Source of the DNA: JALZKA01 sp963753385 | GTDB taxonomy: Bacteria > Actinomycetota > Thermoleophilia > Solirubrobacterales > 70-9 | Length of the DNA stretch: 64,000 nucleotides | Reading direction: 5' to 3' | Assembly: GCA_963753385.1 (NCBI GenBank) | Contig: CAVWCC010000008.1 | Coordinates: forward strand, 1,054,001 to 1,118,000 | Shown: one piece after another, positions 1 to 8,760 of the stretch | How the letters are laid out: every line of letters starts with the position of its first letter | Numbering within the stretch: position 1 is the stretch's first letter | Position numbers and translations under genes: made by a program | Notes under the pieces: generated by a model | Told to the model about the DNA's origin: nothing | The model's input: only the letters and a program-made list of their open reading frames with translations | The model's database searches: none

Positions 1-23
1 TGCTCGACGTTCTCTTGCGACAT
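1..23 (-). CDS. NTF2/SnoaL-like protein, first seven codons only
   Basis: Partial gene running off the left edge. The minus strand reads Met-Ser-Gln-Glu-Asn-Val-Glu from position 23, identical to the first seven residues of the next gene upstream, with the stop of that gene only 3 bp away. It is therefore most likely the start of a third tandem paralogue. Nothing beyond these codons can be seen. Confidence 0.6.
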
Positions 24-26
24 CGC

Positions 27-425
27 CTACTCGGACATCCCGGCGGCTTCAAGAGCGGCGGCCATGTCCGGGTAGTTACGGACGCGGTAGACCAGGCCGG
101 ACCGCAGCGAGCCGACCGAGACCAGCGTCAGTTCCACCGGGGTGCCGCTCGCCTTGCCCCGCCCGCTGATCCGCACCGAGCCGATCACCTGCTCGCCAGC
201 GTCGATGAACTTGTCCGGCTCGATTCGGAGATCGTCGAACTCGTCTTCGAAGGTTCCGAAGTACCGGCGCAGGCCCCCGTGGCCGCGAAAGGTGCCTCCC
301 CCGATCAACGCCTCCGTCGTGGTCCACTCGATCTCGGGGTGGTAGTAGCGCAGGCTCCCGTCGACACCTTCGCGCCCGAACGCCTCAATGGCATTGCGAA
401 CGATCTCGACGTTCTCCTGCGACAT
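27..425 (-). CDS. NTF2/SnoaL-like small alpha+beta barrel protein
   Basis: 132 aa. Starts MSQENVEIVRNAIEAF, followed by a YHPEIEW segment and a strand rich in V/G/F, the layout of SnoaL-like polyketide-cyclase/NTF2-fold proteins (usual length 120-140 aa). Such proteins form a cone-shaped ligand pocket and usually act as isomerases, cyclases or hydrolases in the cytoplasm; the substrate cannot be told from sequence. It sits between two paralogues with 3 bp gaps, so the three are probably co-transcribed. No signal peptide is visible. Confidence 0.8.
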   Translation of the reverse strand: MSQENVEIVRNAIEAFGREGVDGSLRYYHPEIEWTTTEALIGGGTFRGHGGLRRYFGTFEDEFDDLRIEPDKFIDAGEQVIGSVRISGRGKASGTPVELTLVSVGSLRSGLVYRVRNYPDMAAALEAAGMSE

Positions 426-428
426 TGC

Positions 429-836
429 CTACGCCAGCAGCCCGACGGCTTCGAGGGCTTCGCTGGGGTCCCCGGTGCTCCACACCACAGTCACCATGCC
501 GTGCTCGAAGGTGACAAGCGCACCCAGCGGCACCTCGGCCTCGATGCCACTGCCCCGGCCGCGTGCGCGGAAGGTGCCAATCGCGAGGACCCGGTCGCCA
601 AGGTCGCGGACATCCGGGTATTCCCAGTAGAGCTGGTCGAAGGACTCACCGAACTCTCTGAAGAAGTCGCGGACGCCCGCGTGCCCCGTGTAGACCATGC
701 CCGCGCCGCCCAACAGTTCCTCAAGGAACGCATGCCACTCGACCGCCGGGTGCAGGTCCTTCAGCACGGCTTCGATGTCGCCGCGGTTGAGCGCGGCAAC
801 TGCCAGCTCGAAGCGCTCCACGTTGGCCTGCGACAT
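429..836 (-). CDS. NTF2/SnoaL-like protein, paralogue
   Basis: 135 aa, begins MSQANVERFELAVAALNRGD and keeps the LHPAVEWH motif (about residues 28-35) and a TGHAGVRDFF segment matching FRGHGGLRRYF of the downstream neighbour. It is first in the tandem array and so may carry the promoter, in the 211 bp region 837-1047. The function is probably a small-molecule-binding or isomerase fold; the specific reaction is unknown. The two full-length copies differ widely outside these motifs, so the duplication is old. Confidence 0.8.
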   Translation of the reverse strand: MSQANVERFELAVAALNRGDIEAVLKDLHPAVEWHAFLEELLGGAGMVYTGHAGVRDFFREFGESFDQLYWEYPDVRDLGDRVLAIGTFRARGRGSGIEAEVPLGALVTFEHGMVTVVWSTGDPSEALEAVGLLA

Positions 837-1047
837 GGGCTACCTACGAATCCCTGCGAGCACGGTGGGTCCCCCTCAGTAGACGACGGTGACATCCATG
901 CTCTCACGCGGGTTTGCGCCCAGCGCAAGCACCGACTCCCCGCGACATCGCGCCGGCCGCACCGCGCGGGCCGGAGGTATGCGCTTTCCATGCAAAGCGG
1001 TCAAACCGTCGGTTATCAGCCCCCTCGACGCCTATCGCCCCAGACGC

Positions 1048-1932
1048 CTAGCTCGTAAGCCAGGCGCCCATCTCGGCCAGCGCCACGTCGGCGTCGGCCA
1101 ACATTCCGGCGTGGAGGTGGAAGTCGTGCCAGAGGTCGTCGAAGACACGGAGCTCGGCGTCCACCCCCACCTCGCCGGCACGGGCAGCGAGCGCTCGCGC
1201 ATCGCTGAGCAGCAACTCGTTGGCGCCGGCGTGGATAAGAAGCGGCGGCAGCCCCGAGAGGTCCGAGCGGATCGGCGAGCAGATCGGGTCCTCGACGCCG
1301 AGCCGCGCCGCGTAGCCCTCCGCGCCGCGCTCCAGGGAGCTGCGAGTCAGCAGCGCGTCCCTTCCGTCGTTCTCCGTGATGCTGGCGCCCGACAGCGTGA
1401 GGTCGACCCAGGGCGAGATCAGGGCGATACGCGTCGGCGCGGGGAGCCCCCGATCGCGTGCCGCCACCGCAAGCGCCACCGCGAGCCCACCGCCCGCCGA
1501 GTCGCCTGCCAGCGCCACCTCCTCCGATTCCGTGAGGATCGCCTCGTAGGCGGACAGCGCGTCCTCCAGGGCGGCCGGCGCTGGATGCTCGGGCGCCAGC
1601 CGGTAGTCCGCCGAGAACACGGGGAGCCCGCTGCGGAGCGCGAGGGTTGCGACGACGTTCCGGTGGGTGGTCGGCGAGCCCACTTCGTACGCCCCGCCGT
1701 GCAGATAGAGGACCCGTGCAGGCCGGAGATCGCCCGCCGGCCTCGCGAGGTCGCCGAAGACGCCGCCCCGCGCCTGGCGGGACACCTCCGCCCCGTCGGG
1801 GATGAGGCTCGCCTTCGCGAGCAGTTCCGACACCCGGCGCCTCGCACGCGGGGGAACCGCCCACAACGGCCTCACGGTGTACCGGGCAACCGCCTCGACG
1901 ACCGGCCGCGGGAGCGATGCCATGCGCCGCAC
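1048..1932 (-). CDS. Alpha/beta hydrolase, hormone-sensitive-lipase type esterase
   Basis: 294 aa. The oxyanion motif HGGAY is at residues 78-82, the nucleophile elbow GDSAGGG at 143-149 (Ser145), and the C-terminal WHDFHLH holds the likely catalytic His269. This is the classic layout of HSL/bacterial family IV esterases, which hydrolyse short acyl esters in the cytosol. The acidic triad position, normally Asp in a DPLxDE motif, appears to be Glu239 in GANELLLSD, a conservative but less common choice. The gene ends 211 bp from the NTF2-like array and starts 12 bp downstream of the beta-helix gene stop, so it may be co-transcribed with that gene. Confidence 0.9.
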   Translation of the reverse strand: MRRMASLPRPVVEAVARYTVRPLWAVPPRARRRVSELLAKASLIPDGAEVSRQARGGVFGDLARPAGDLRPARVLYLHGGAYEVGSPTTHRNVVATLALRSGLPVFSADYRLAPEHPAPAALEDALSAYEAILTESEEVALAGDSAGGGLAVALAVAARDRGLPAPTRIALISPWVDLTLSGASITENDGRDALLTRSSLERGAEGYAARLGVEDPICSPIRSDLSGLPPLLIHAGANELLLSDARALAARAGEVGVDAELRVFDDLWHDFHLHAGMLADADVALAEMGAWLTS

Positions 1933-1944
1933 CCTAACCGTGCC

Positions 1945-3177
1945 CTATCGCTTCTTGCGGACCTTCCAGGTGTATGTGTCCGGGGTCGCATCGACGTTGA
2001 ACCCATCGTCGGCGCGGACCTGGAACGCGTGCTTCTTGCGCTTCAAGCGCTTGTACTTGATGGCGCCCGAGTCGCACGGCTTGAACGGCTTGCCGTCGAT
2101 CTTGCAGTCGAAGTCGACGGCCGCCTCGTCGCTTCCGAATTCGAACGCGCCGGTGCGCTTCTTCGTGCGCTTCGGCGGGTTCTTGGTGATCTCGGTGTCG
2201 GGCGTGACGCCGTCGGACTCGTCCGCCCCGATGTCAACGACGCCGTTCTCGACTCGCGGGCCGAAGTCGATGTCGCCGCTCCCGAGGGCAGGCTCACTGG
2301 TATCACCGCTGTCGATCGTTGGCGAGCCGGGGAGTTGGCGATAGCCGCCGTCGAGAAGCGGCGGCGCCGACTGGTTGTCGTTCTCCGTTGCCAGCGTGCC
2401 GGTGGCGCCGTCGACGATCGTCAGCGTGTCGAAGTTCGAGTTGGCGAGATCGAGGTCCGCCGTTCCGACGTCCGAGGCGGTGGCGAACTGATCCTGCGCT
2501 GCACCCTGGGCAATGACGTTTCGCGCGGTGAGCACTGCGTCGGCGCCGGCGGCGGTCGCGCTCAGGAACACGCCGGTCCCGTTCGGGCTGGTCGCGACCG
2601 CGGTCACGTTGACCAGCTTGCCTGTCAAGTCGACCGGGCTGAAGAATCCCGCCGCCGCTCCCCCGCTGTCGGACGCGTTCTCGCAGACGCTGTCCCGGAG
2701 CAGCCCCGTGACGTAGCAGGTGATGTTGACCGCGCCGTCCGAGTGCACGAAGAGGCGCTCCGCGGAGCCACCCTCGAGCTGAAGGCCGTAGGTCTCCGAG
2801 GGGGCAGTCGACGAATGGTCGATGCTGAACTCGTTGAGCTGCGAGCTCGTTGAGCTGAACGCGACGTGCACCGCGATTGCCGCGGTCGATTCGATCACTA
2901 CGCCGTCCGGCTCGCCGTCCTCTGCGGGCTGGACGTCCACGTTGTTGGCGACCGAGACCGTGTCCGTTTCCGCGTAGACCCCGGGCTTCAACAGGACCAG
3001 GGCGCCGACCGGCGCGTCCTCCACCGCGTCCTGAAGGCTGCACGGGTCGCCGGTGAGACAGGGCTCGGCACCATTGCCACCCGGTTCCGCAAAGCGGGTG
3101 GCCGCGCCCCCGGCCATCGCCGTCGCCGCGAAGGCAAGCGTGCCGGTCGCCGCCAGAAGTCCCACCCGTACGAGCAT
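1945..3177 (-). CDS. Secreted right-handed beta-helix protein
   Basis: 410 aa with a clear Sec signal peptide (MLVRVGLLAATGTLAF, predicted cut after AMA near residue 22). A Cys pair (PCLTGDPC) precedes a repeat region with many N/D/V/G turns (VSVANNVDVQP, LTARNVIAQG), typical of pectate-lyase-like parallel beta-helices with a choice-of-anchor-like N-terminus. The last 80 residues are very Lys/Arg-rich (KNPPKRTKKR, KRLKRKKHAF) with two cysteines (DCKIDGKPFKPC), an Ig-like module I associate with Solirubrobacterales surface proteins. No catalytic residues are recognised; an adhesive or cell-surface role is inferred. Confidence 0.8.
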   Translation of the reverse strand: MLVRVGLLAATGTLAFAATAMAGGAATRFAEPGGNGAEPCLTGDPCSLQDAVEDAPVGALVLLKPGVYAETDTVSVANNVDVQPAEDGEPDGVVIESTAAIAVHVAFSSTSSQLNEFSIDHSSTAPSETYGLQLEGGSAERLFVHSDGAVNITCYVTGLLRDSVCENASDSGGAAAGFFSPVDLTGKLVNVTAVATSPNGTGVFLSATAAGADAVLTARNVIAQGAAQDQFATASDVGTADLDLANSNFDTLTIVDGATGTLATENDNQSAPPLLDGGYRQLPGSPTIDSGDTSEPALGSGDIDFGPRVENGVVDIGADESDGVTPDTEITKNPPKRTKKRTGAFEFGSDEAAVDFDCKIDGKPFKPCDSGAIKYKRLKRKKHAFQVRADDGFNVDATPDTYTWKVRKKR

Positions 3178-3199
3178 CCGCAGCAGTGTAAACGGGGCG

Positions 3200-4516
3200 T
3201 CAGCCGGTCAGGAGTGGCAACAGCGCGCCGAGCTTCAGCTCGGTTTCGGCCAGCTCCTCGGCCGGATCGGAGTCGGCGACGATCCCGTTGCCGGCGAAGA
3301 CGTGGGCGGTGCGGTCGCGGAGCAGCGCCGAGCGGATGCCGACGCAGAAGTCGCCGTCCTCGGCGGCGTCCATCCAGCCGATCGCCCCGGCGTACCAGCC
3401 GCGGTCCATGCCCTCGAGCTCGGGGATAGCGGCGAGCGCCCGGTCGCGCGGCTCGCCGCCGATCGCCGGCGTCGGGTGCAGGACGCCGGCCAGCTCGACC
3501 GCCGAGCGCGAGTCCGCCAGCTGCGCGTGGATCGGCGTCGCGAGGTGCTGGATGTTCGCGACCCTGATCAGCACGGGCTCACCTCCGGTCTCGACCCAGA
3601 CCGAGTGCGGCTTCAGCGCGCGCTCGATCCGCCGGACGACGATCTCGTGCTCGGACCGGTTCTTGCCCGATACCCGGAGCTGCTCACCCAGGTGGTCGTC
3701 GACCGAGGGGTCGGCGCTCCGGCGGGTCGACCCCGCGAGCGCAACCGTCTGCGCTCCTGCGCCGCGCCGGCGAATCAGGAGCTCCGGGCTCGCGCCCAGG
3801 AACGCCGCCTCCGGCGTTCCGACGCAGAAGCAGAAGCACGAGGGAAAGAGCTCGCGCAGCGCCCCGAACAGCGCGGCGGGATCGTGGGCACGCGGTGCCT
3901 CCGCCCGGACCTCACGCGCGAGAACGACCTTGTCGAGCTCGCCCGCCCGGATCCGCTCGACCGCCTCGGCGACCGCCGCCTCGAAGGTCCCCGGGTCGGC
4001 CACGCTGGCGACCCGAACCTGGCCGGACGGCGCTGGATCGAGCATCGGCAGTGGCTCGGTGCTGAGACTCGCGAGTCGACGGCGGATCCGGCCCGAAGCC
4101 TCGTTCGGGTCCGCGCCCGACTCGAGAGCCACATTCACCGTGATCAGGGCCCGGCCCTCGTCGCGGAGGAGCGACACCTCCGGCAGCACGAGCATCGCGG
4201 GCGGCAGCGACGACCACTCCGGGACCGCGCCGCCGCCGGGGTCGAACGCGAAGCCGCCAACCCAGGTCGGCCCCGCCCCCGCGGGAAGGTCGGTTGGCTC
4301 CTCAGACAGCCGGTTCGTCAGCGTGCGGGCGCAGTCGGCCGCGACGTCCGCGAACCGGGCGGCTCCGCGCGCGACGACCTCCGCGGCCGAGCCGACTCCT
4401 ACAAGCGCGAAGCCCCGGTCGGGCTCCTCCCAGCAGAACCAGCGGTCGCCCGCAAGCCGTGAGGCGAATGCGAGAGCCGCCGGGTCCGCGGACTCGACCT
4501 CGACGGTCGCACTCAC
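3200..4516 (-). CDS. menF: Isochorismate synthase (chorismate-binding family)
   Basis: 438 aa, the length of MenF/DhbC/EntC enzymes. The C-terminal chorismate-binding domain shows GELDKVVLAREV (about 215-226), GKNRSEHEIVV, HLATPIHAQL, LHPTPAIGGEP and the closing AGNGIVADSDPAEELAETE, all diagnostic of isochorismate rather than anthranilate synthase. It converts chorismate to isochorismate for menaquinone or a siderophore. No other men or siderophore genes are in view. It starts 74 bp after the ilvN stop on the same strand and may be read through from the ilv genes. Confidence 0.9.
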   Translation of the reverse strand: MSATVEVESADPAALAFASRLAGDRWFCWEEPDRGFALVGVGSAAEVVARGAARFADVAADCARTLTNRLSEEPTDLPAGAGPTWVGGFAFDPGGGAVPEWSSLPPAMLVLPEVSLLRDEGRALITVNVALESGADPNEASGRIRRRLASLSTEPLPMLDPAPSGQVRVASVADPGTFEAAVAEAVERIRAGELDKVVLAREVRAEAPRAHDPAALFGALRELFPSCFCFCVGTPEAAFLGASPELLIRRRGAGAQTVALAGSTRRSADPSVDDHLGEQLRVSGKNRSEHEIVVRRIERALKPHSVWVETGGEPVLIRVANIQHLATPIHAQLADSRSAVELAGVLHPTPAIGGEPRDRALAAIPELEGMDRGWYAGAIGWMDAAEDGDFCVGIRSALLRDRTAHVFAGNGIVADSDPAEELAETELKLGALLPLLTG

Positions 4517-4590
4517 GAGCCGCCGCTCGGCCGCGGGCGCGCGAGCAAGGAGGGGTTCGAGCTGGGCTAGAAGGCTGTCCGCCTGTGCGA

Positions 4591-5145
4591 TCAGCTGTCC
4601 GGCCGCGACTTGGCGATCGCAACCTCGCCGGTGCGGGCCATCTCGATCAGGCCGTGCGTGCGGACCATGCGCTCGAACGAGTCGATCTTGTCCTGGGAGC
4701 CTGTGACCTCGATCGTCAGGCTCCGCCGCGAGACGTCGACGATGTTGGCGCCGAAGATCTCGGCGAACTGCATGATCTCGGCGCGGTTCTCGACCGCGGC
4801 GTTCACCCGGAAGAGCGCCATCTCGCGCGCGACCGTCGAGTCGGGCTCCATGTCACGGATCTTGATCACGTTGACGAGCTTGTGGAGCTGCTTGGTGACC
4901 TGGTCGATCGGGTGGACGGCCCCGTCGAGCGTGAGGGTCACGCGCGAGACGTCGGGGTCCTCGGTCGGCCCGACGGCGAGTGTGTCGATGTTGAACCCGC
5001 GGCGGGAGAACAGGCCGGCGATCCGGGCCAGGACGCCCGGGCGGTTCTCGACCAGGAGGCTGAGGATGTGCTTGCGGCCGGTCAGCACGCTGGCGGCCTC
5101 GAGATCCTCGAGCTTGACCACATCCGGAGTGCCGGGCTCACCCAT
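4591..5145 (-). CDS. ilvN: Acetolactate synthase small (regulatory) subunit
   Basis: 184 aa. An ACT domain begins HILSLLVENRPGVLARIAGL (about residues 26-45), followed by RRGFNIDTLAVGPTE and a second ACT-like half (KIRDMEP...REMALFRV), the normal arrangement of IlvN/IlvH. It binds valine and modulates the catalytic subunit encoded just upstream. The ATG is preceded by a purine-rich GAAGGACGAAGG ribosome site. It lies 43 bp downstream of ilvB on the same strand, the usual ilvBN order; ilvC is not in view. Confidence 0.95.
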   Translation of the reverse strand: MGEPGTPDVVKLEDLEAASVLTGRKHILSLLVENRPGVLARIAGLFSRRGFNIDTLAVGPTEDPDVSRVTLTLDGAVHPIDQVTKQLHKLVNVIKIRDMEPDSTVAREMALFRVNAAVENRAEIMQFAEIFGANIVDVSRRSLTIEVTGSQDKIDSFERMVRTHGLIEMARTGEVAIAKSRPDS

Positions 5146-5163
5146 CGCCTTCGTCCTTCGTCA

Positions 5164-5191
5164 CCAGCTACCAGCCACCAGCTACCAGCTA
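5164..5191. repeat. Heptanucleotide tandem repeat, four units
   Basis: Plus strand reads CCAGCTA, CCAGCCA, CCAGCTA, CCAGCTA with exact 7-base period, followed by CCCC. The last unit contains the ilvB stop codon (5189-5191, minus strand), and the rest fills the ilvB-ilvN spacer. A second array of the same period lies in gatA at 13,215-13,242. Confidence 0.9.
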
Positions 5192-6868
5192 CCCCACCAT
5201 GTCGCGCGCCGCGTGGCCCGCGGGGATCATCGGGTAGCAGTTCTCATTCGGCGTCACGTGGACGTCGAGGAGCACGGGCCCGTCGGCCTCGAGCGCGGCG
5301 CGCATCGAGTCGCGCAGCTCGCCCTTGTCGTCGCAGCGCATCCCGGTCCAGCCGTAGGCGTCGGCGAGCTTCTCCCAGTCGGGGCTGGGTCCCATCTCGA
5401 CCGACTGGTAGCGCTCCTCCCAAAAGAGCTCCTGCCACTGGCGAACCATGCCGAAGTGGCCGTTGTTCATCAGGAAGACCTTGACGGGGATGTCGTGGCG
5501 GTGGGCGGTGGCCATCTCCTGCGAGTTCATGATCAGGCTGCCGTCGCCGGCGAGGCAGACGACGGTGTCGTCGGGACAGGCGACCTTGGCGCCGATCGCT
5601 GCCGGGAGGCCGAATCCCATCGTCCCGAGGCCGCCGGAGTTGAGCCACCGGCGCGGCTTTGAGAAGTGGTAGTACTGCGCGGCCCACATCTGGTGCTGGC
5701 CGACGTCCGAGGTGATGATCGCCTCGCCCCCGGTGGCCTCGTACATGGCCTCGACCATGAACTGCGGCTTGATCTCCGAATCGGTGGAGTCCTCGTAGCG
5801 GAGCGGGTACTCGGCCTGCCAGGCGCGGATCCGCTGCCACCAGTCGGCGAGGCGCTCGCGGTCCGCCTTGAGCGCGCGGTATTCGCGCAGGAGCTTCGGC
5901 AGCACGTCCTTGGCATCGCCCACGATCGGGATGTGCGCCGGGACGTTCTTGCCGATCTCAGCGGGATCCACGTCGATGTGGACGAACTTGGCGCGCGGCG
6001 CGAACTCCGAGAGCTTGCCGGTGATCCGGTCGTCGAAGCGCGCGCCGACGCAGACGATCAGGTCGGCCTCGTCCATCGCATAGTTCGCCGCGCGGGTGCC
6101 GTGCATGCCGAGCATGCCGAGCCATTGCTCGTGCGGCGCCGGGAAGGCGCCGAGGCCCATCACGGTCAGGGTGACGGGGAAGTCGTCGGAGGCGCAGAAC
6201 TCGCGGAACTCCTCGGAGGCCTCGGCGTTGATGATCCCGCCGCCGCCGTAGATCACCGGCCGGCGCGAGTTTGCGAGCGCCTTCGCGGCGATCCGGATCT
6301 GCTTGATGTTGCCTTCGAGTGGCGGCTTGTAGCCGGGCAGCTCAGGCGCGCCGGTCGCGGGCTCGTAGTCGATCTCCGCCCGCGACAGGTCCTGCGGGAT
6401 GTCGACCAGGACCGGTCCGGGCCGGCCGGTCTTGGCGATGTGGAAGGCGCTGTGGATGTACTCGGGGATCTGGCGCGGGTCGGTGACCAGGAACGAGTGC
6501 TTGACGATCGGCAGCGTGATCCCGGTGACGTCGGCCTCCTGGAAGCCGTCGGTGCCGATCAGGTCGGTGCGGACCTGGCCGGTGATGAACACGGTCGGCA
6601 CCGAGTCCATCAACGCATCGGCGATCGCCGTGACCAGGTTGGTGGCGCCCGGCCCGGAGGTGGCGAGCGCCACGCCCACCTTGCCGGAGGCCTTCGCGTA
6701 GCCCTCGGCGGCGTGTCCGGCCCCCTGCTCGTGGCGGGCCTGGATGTGCTCGAAGTCGGCGTCGTAGATCGCGTCGTATGTCGGCAGGTTGGCGCCGCCG
6801 GGGATGCCGAAGACGTGCTTGACCCCTTCGGCCTTGAGTGCTTCGCAGAGTGCGTCCGCCGCCCGCAT
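5189..6868 (-). CDS. ilvB: Acetolactate synthase large (catalytic) subunit
   Basis: 559 aa from the ATG at 6868 (MRAADALCEALKAEGVKHVF). Thiamine diphosphate enzyme: catalytic Glu47 in ARHEQGAGHAAEGYA, the FAD/ThDP middle domain with GARFDDRITGKL, and the ThDP/Mg motif AGDGSLIMNSQEM ... MNNGHFGM near residues 455-490. It condenses two pyruvates, or pyruvate with 2-oxobutyrate, in branched-chain amino acid synthesis. The open frame extends upstream of this ATG, but that extension lies antisense-free inside the TetR gene and lacks family similarity, so the internal ATG is preferred; no strong ribosome site is seen. The stop codon lies in a heptanucleotide repeat. Confidence 0.95.
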   Translation of the reverse strand: MRAADALCEALKAEGVKHVFGIPGGANLPTYDAIYDADFEHIQARHEQGAGHAAEGYAKASGKVGVALATSGPGATNLVTAIADALMDSVPTVFITGQVRTDLIGTDGFQEADVTGITLPIVKHSFLVTDPRQIPEYIHSAFHIAKTGRPGPVLVDIPQDLSRAEIDYEPATGAPELPGYKPPLEGNIKQIRIAAKALANSRRPVIYGGGGIINAEASEEFREFCASDDFPVTLTVMGLGAFPAPHEQWLGMLGMHGTRAANYAMDEADLIVCVGARFDDRITGKLSEFAPRAKFVHIDVDPAEIGKNVPAHIPIVGDAKDVLPKLLREYRALKADRERLADWWQRIRAWQAEYPLRYEDSTDSEIKPQFMVEAMYEATGGEAIITSDVGQHQMWAAQYYHFSKPRRWLNSGGLGTMGFGLPAAIGAKVACPDDTVVCLAGDGSLIMNSQEMATAHRHDIPVKVFLMNNGHFGMVRQWQELFWEERYQSVEMGPSPDWEKLADAYGWTGMRCDDKGELRDSMRAALEADGPVLLDVHVTPNENCYPMIPAGHAARDMVG

Positions 6869-6902
6869 TGGACGAGGGATGGTAGCGCCAGTCAGACGGC
6901 GC

Positions 6903-7520
6903 TCAATCGGCTGCAAGAACCAGCTCGAAGAGCTGCTCGAGCTGCGCCTGGAGGTGCTCCACCTCGAGGTGGTCGATGCCCTCGGAGAGCCGGTGGACGA
7001 GCATCCCGTCGACGCCGGCGACGAGGAGCGGAGCGAGGCGCTTCGGGTCGGAGGCCCCGGCGAGTGCGAGCGCTCCCTCGGCGAGCCGCGTGAACTCGCG
7101 CTGCCAGTGGGCGGCTGTGGCCCGCAGCCCGGGCCGGCGAGCGGCCTCCAGGTACACCTCGAACTTGGCGAGCAGCCCGCCCGCGGCCTCAGCGTCGGGG
7201 AACAGGACCTCGGCAACCGCGGCGGCGGAGCGGCTGGGCGATGAGATGTCGTCGCCGAGCGCGGCGGCGCGCTCTGAGACGCGGCGGATCTCGTCCTCGA
7301 CCAGGATCGCGAGCGCCTCGCCGACGAGCTCGTCCTTGGAGGCGAAGTAATAGGTCGTCGCCGCGAGCGGCACGCCGGTCTCGCGCGCCACCGCGCGGTG
7401 GGTCACCGACGCAAGGCCGTCACGGACCAGAAGGCGCACGGTGGCGGCCAGGATCGCCGCGCGGCGCTCGGCGCCCTGCTCGGAGCGACCCTGCTGGGTC
7501 GTTGTCGCGGCGGTGGTCAC
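6903..7520 (-). CDS. TetR/AcrR family transcriptional regulator
   Basis: About 205 aa from the GTG at 7520, chosen because it overlaps the sqdB stop as GTGA; an upstream ATG at 7553 would add 11 residues. The N-terminal helix-turn-helix reads RRAAILAATVRLLVRDG then VTHRAVARETGVPLAATTYYF (about 35-55), a textbook TetR DNA-binding domain. The C-terminal ligand domain is unspecific. The tight coupling to sqdB and the 34 bp gap to ilvB suggest one transcript; the target promoter could be the sqdB/glycosyltransferase divergent region at 8693-8760 (inference). Confidence 0.9.
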   Translation of the reverse strand: MTTAATTTQQGRSEQGAERRAAILAATVRLLVRDGLASVTHRAVARETGVPLAATTYYFASKDELVGEALAILVEDEIRRVSERAAALGDDISSPSRSAAAVAEVLFPDAEAAGGLLAKFEVYLEAARRPGLRATAAHWQREFTRLAEGALALAGASDPKRLAPLLVAGVDGMLVHRLSEGIDHLEVEHLQAQLEQLFELVLAAD

Positions 7521-8692
7521 GTCGCGTCCGCCACCAGCTCGCCCGGCTTCCACTGGGTCGTCGGCAGGATCGCGTCGTCGATCACCCGGTCCCGGTAGCG
7601 CTGGGCGATCCCCAGCACCGAGTGGACGAGCTCTTCGCCCAGGTAGTGCGGCTCGAGCCCCAGGTCGCGAAGCTTCGTGTTGGTCGCGTTGTAGTAGTGG
7701 CTCTCCGCCTCGACGCGGGGGTTCGGAAAGTTCTTGATCTCGACCGGGATGTCGAGCTCGGCGGCGGAGCGCTTCACGAGGCCGGCAAGCTCGGCGACCG
7801 AGAACTGCTCGGTGAACTGGTTGAAGACCCGGAACTCCCCGAGGTCAGCCGGGTTCGTGACGGCGAGCTCCACGCACTGGAGCGTGTCGCGGATGTTCAG
7901 GAACCCGCGGGTCTGACCGCCCTCGCCGTAGACCGTAAGCGGGTGGCCGATCACGGCCTGCACGCAGAAGCGGTTGAGGACGGTTCCGAAGTACTGGTCG
8001 TAGTCGAAGCGAGTGATGAGCCGGTCGTCGGCGCTCGACTCCTCGGTCTCGACCCCGTACACGACGCCCTGGTTCAGGTCGGTCGCGCGCAGCCCCCAGA
8101 TCCGGCAGGCGAAGTGGATGTTGTACGAGTCGTGGACCTTGGAGAGGTGGTAGAGCGAGCCGGGGAGCTTCGGGAACGGCAGCACGTCGGAGCGGCCCTT
8201 GTGGTGGATCTCGATGAACCCCTCCTCGATATCGATGTTGGGGGTCCCGTACTCGCCCATCGTCCCGAGCTTCACCAGGTGGCAGTCCGGCACCTTGTCG
8301 CGGATCGCCCAGAGCAGGTTGAGGGTGCCGATCACGTTCGTGTACTGGGTCTCGACAGCGGCATCCCGGGAGCGCATCGAGTACGGCGCCGACGGCTGCT
8401 CCGCGTAGTGGACGATCGCTTCGGGGGCGACCTCGTCGATCACCCGGTCGACGAACGCCGCGTCCTCCATCGCGCCGATGTGGATCCGGATCTCCCGGCC
8501 TGAGACCTCGCGCCAGGCCGCCACCCGGTCGTCCAGCGAGGCGATCGGGGTCAGCGAGTCGGTTGAGTTCTCTGTGTGCCAGCGACGACGGGAGAAGTTG
8601 TCGACGATCGAGACGTCGTGGCCGTGCGCCGAGAAGCGCATCGCGGTGGGCCAGCCCAGGTATCCGTCGCCACCCAGGATCAGGATCCGCAT
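7517..8692 (-). CDS. sqdB: UDP-sulfoquinovose synthase
   Basis: 391 aa. Rossmann GGDGYLG at 7-13, the family signature WHTENSTDSLTPI at about 39-51, EQPSAPYSM, KLGTMGEYGTPNIDIEEG and LYHLSK. Thr144, Tyr181 and Lys185 match the catalytic Thr/Tyr/Lys of plant SQD1 to within one position (from memory of that enzyme). The reaction makes UDP-sulfoquinovose from UDP-glucose and sulfite, for the sulfolipid SQDG or a sulfoquinovose glycan. No SqdX-type GT4 glycosyltransferase is adjacent; a GT2 gene is divergent from it. Confidence 0.95.
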   Translation of the reverse strand: MRILILGGDGYLGWPTAMRFSAHGHDVSIVDNFSRRRWHTENSTDSLTPIASLDDRVAAWREVSGREIRIHIGAMEDAAFVDRVIDEVAPEAIVHYAEQPSAPYSMRSRDAAVETQYTNVIGTLNLLWAIRDKVPDCHLVKLGTMGEYGTPNIDIEEGFIEIHHKGRSDVLPFPKLPGSLYHLSKVHDSYNIHFACRIWGLRATDLNQGVVYGVETEESSADDRLITRFDYDQYFGTVLNRFCVQAVIGHPLTVYGEGGQTRGFLNIRDTLQCVELAVTNPADLGEFRVFNQFTEQFSVAELAGLVKRSAAELDIPVEIKNFPNPRVEAESHYYNATNTKLRDLGLEPHYLGEELVHSVLGIAQRYRDRVIDDAILPTTQWKPGELVADAT

Positions 8693-8760
8693 AGGGCCGA
8701 GAGGGTAGAGGACGCGCCGGGGGTCCCGCCCGATGCGGCTCCTATCCTCATCCGACGCCC

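Noticed and set aside
889..2853. A 654-codon plus-strand open frame, and similar long ones such as 60256-62580 (774 codons).
   Set aside because: They lie antisense to well-recognised genes (esterase and beta-helix; PrpF and lyase), have Arg/Ala/Gly-rich low-complexity translations and no family motifs. High GC makes such open frames common.
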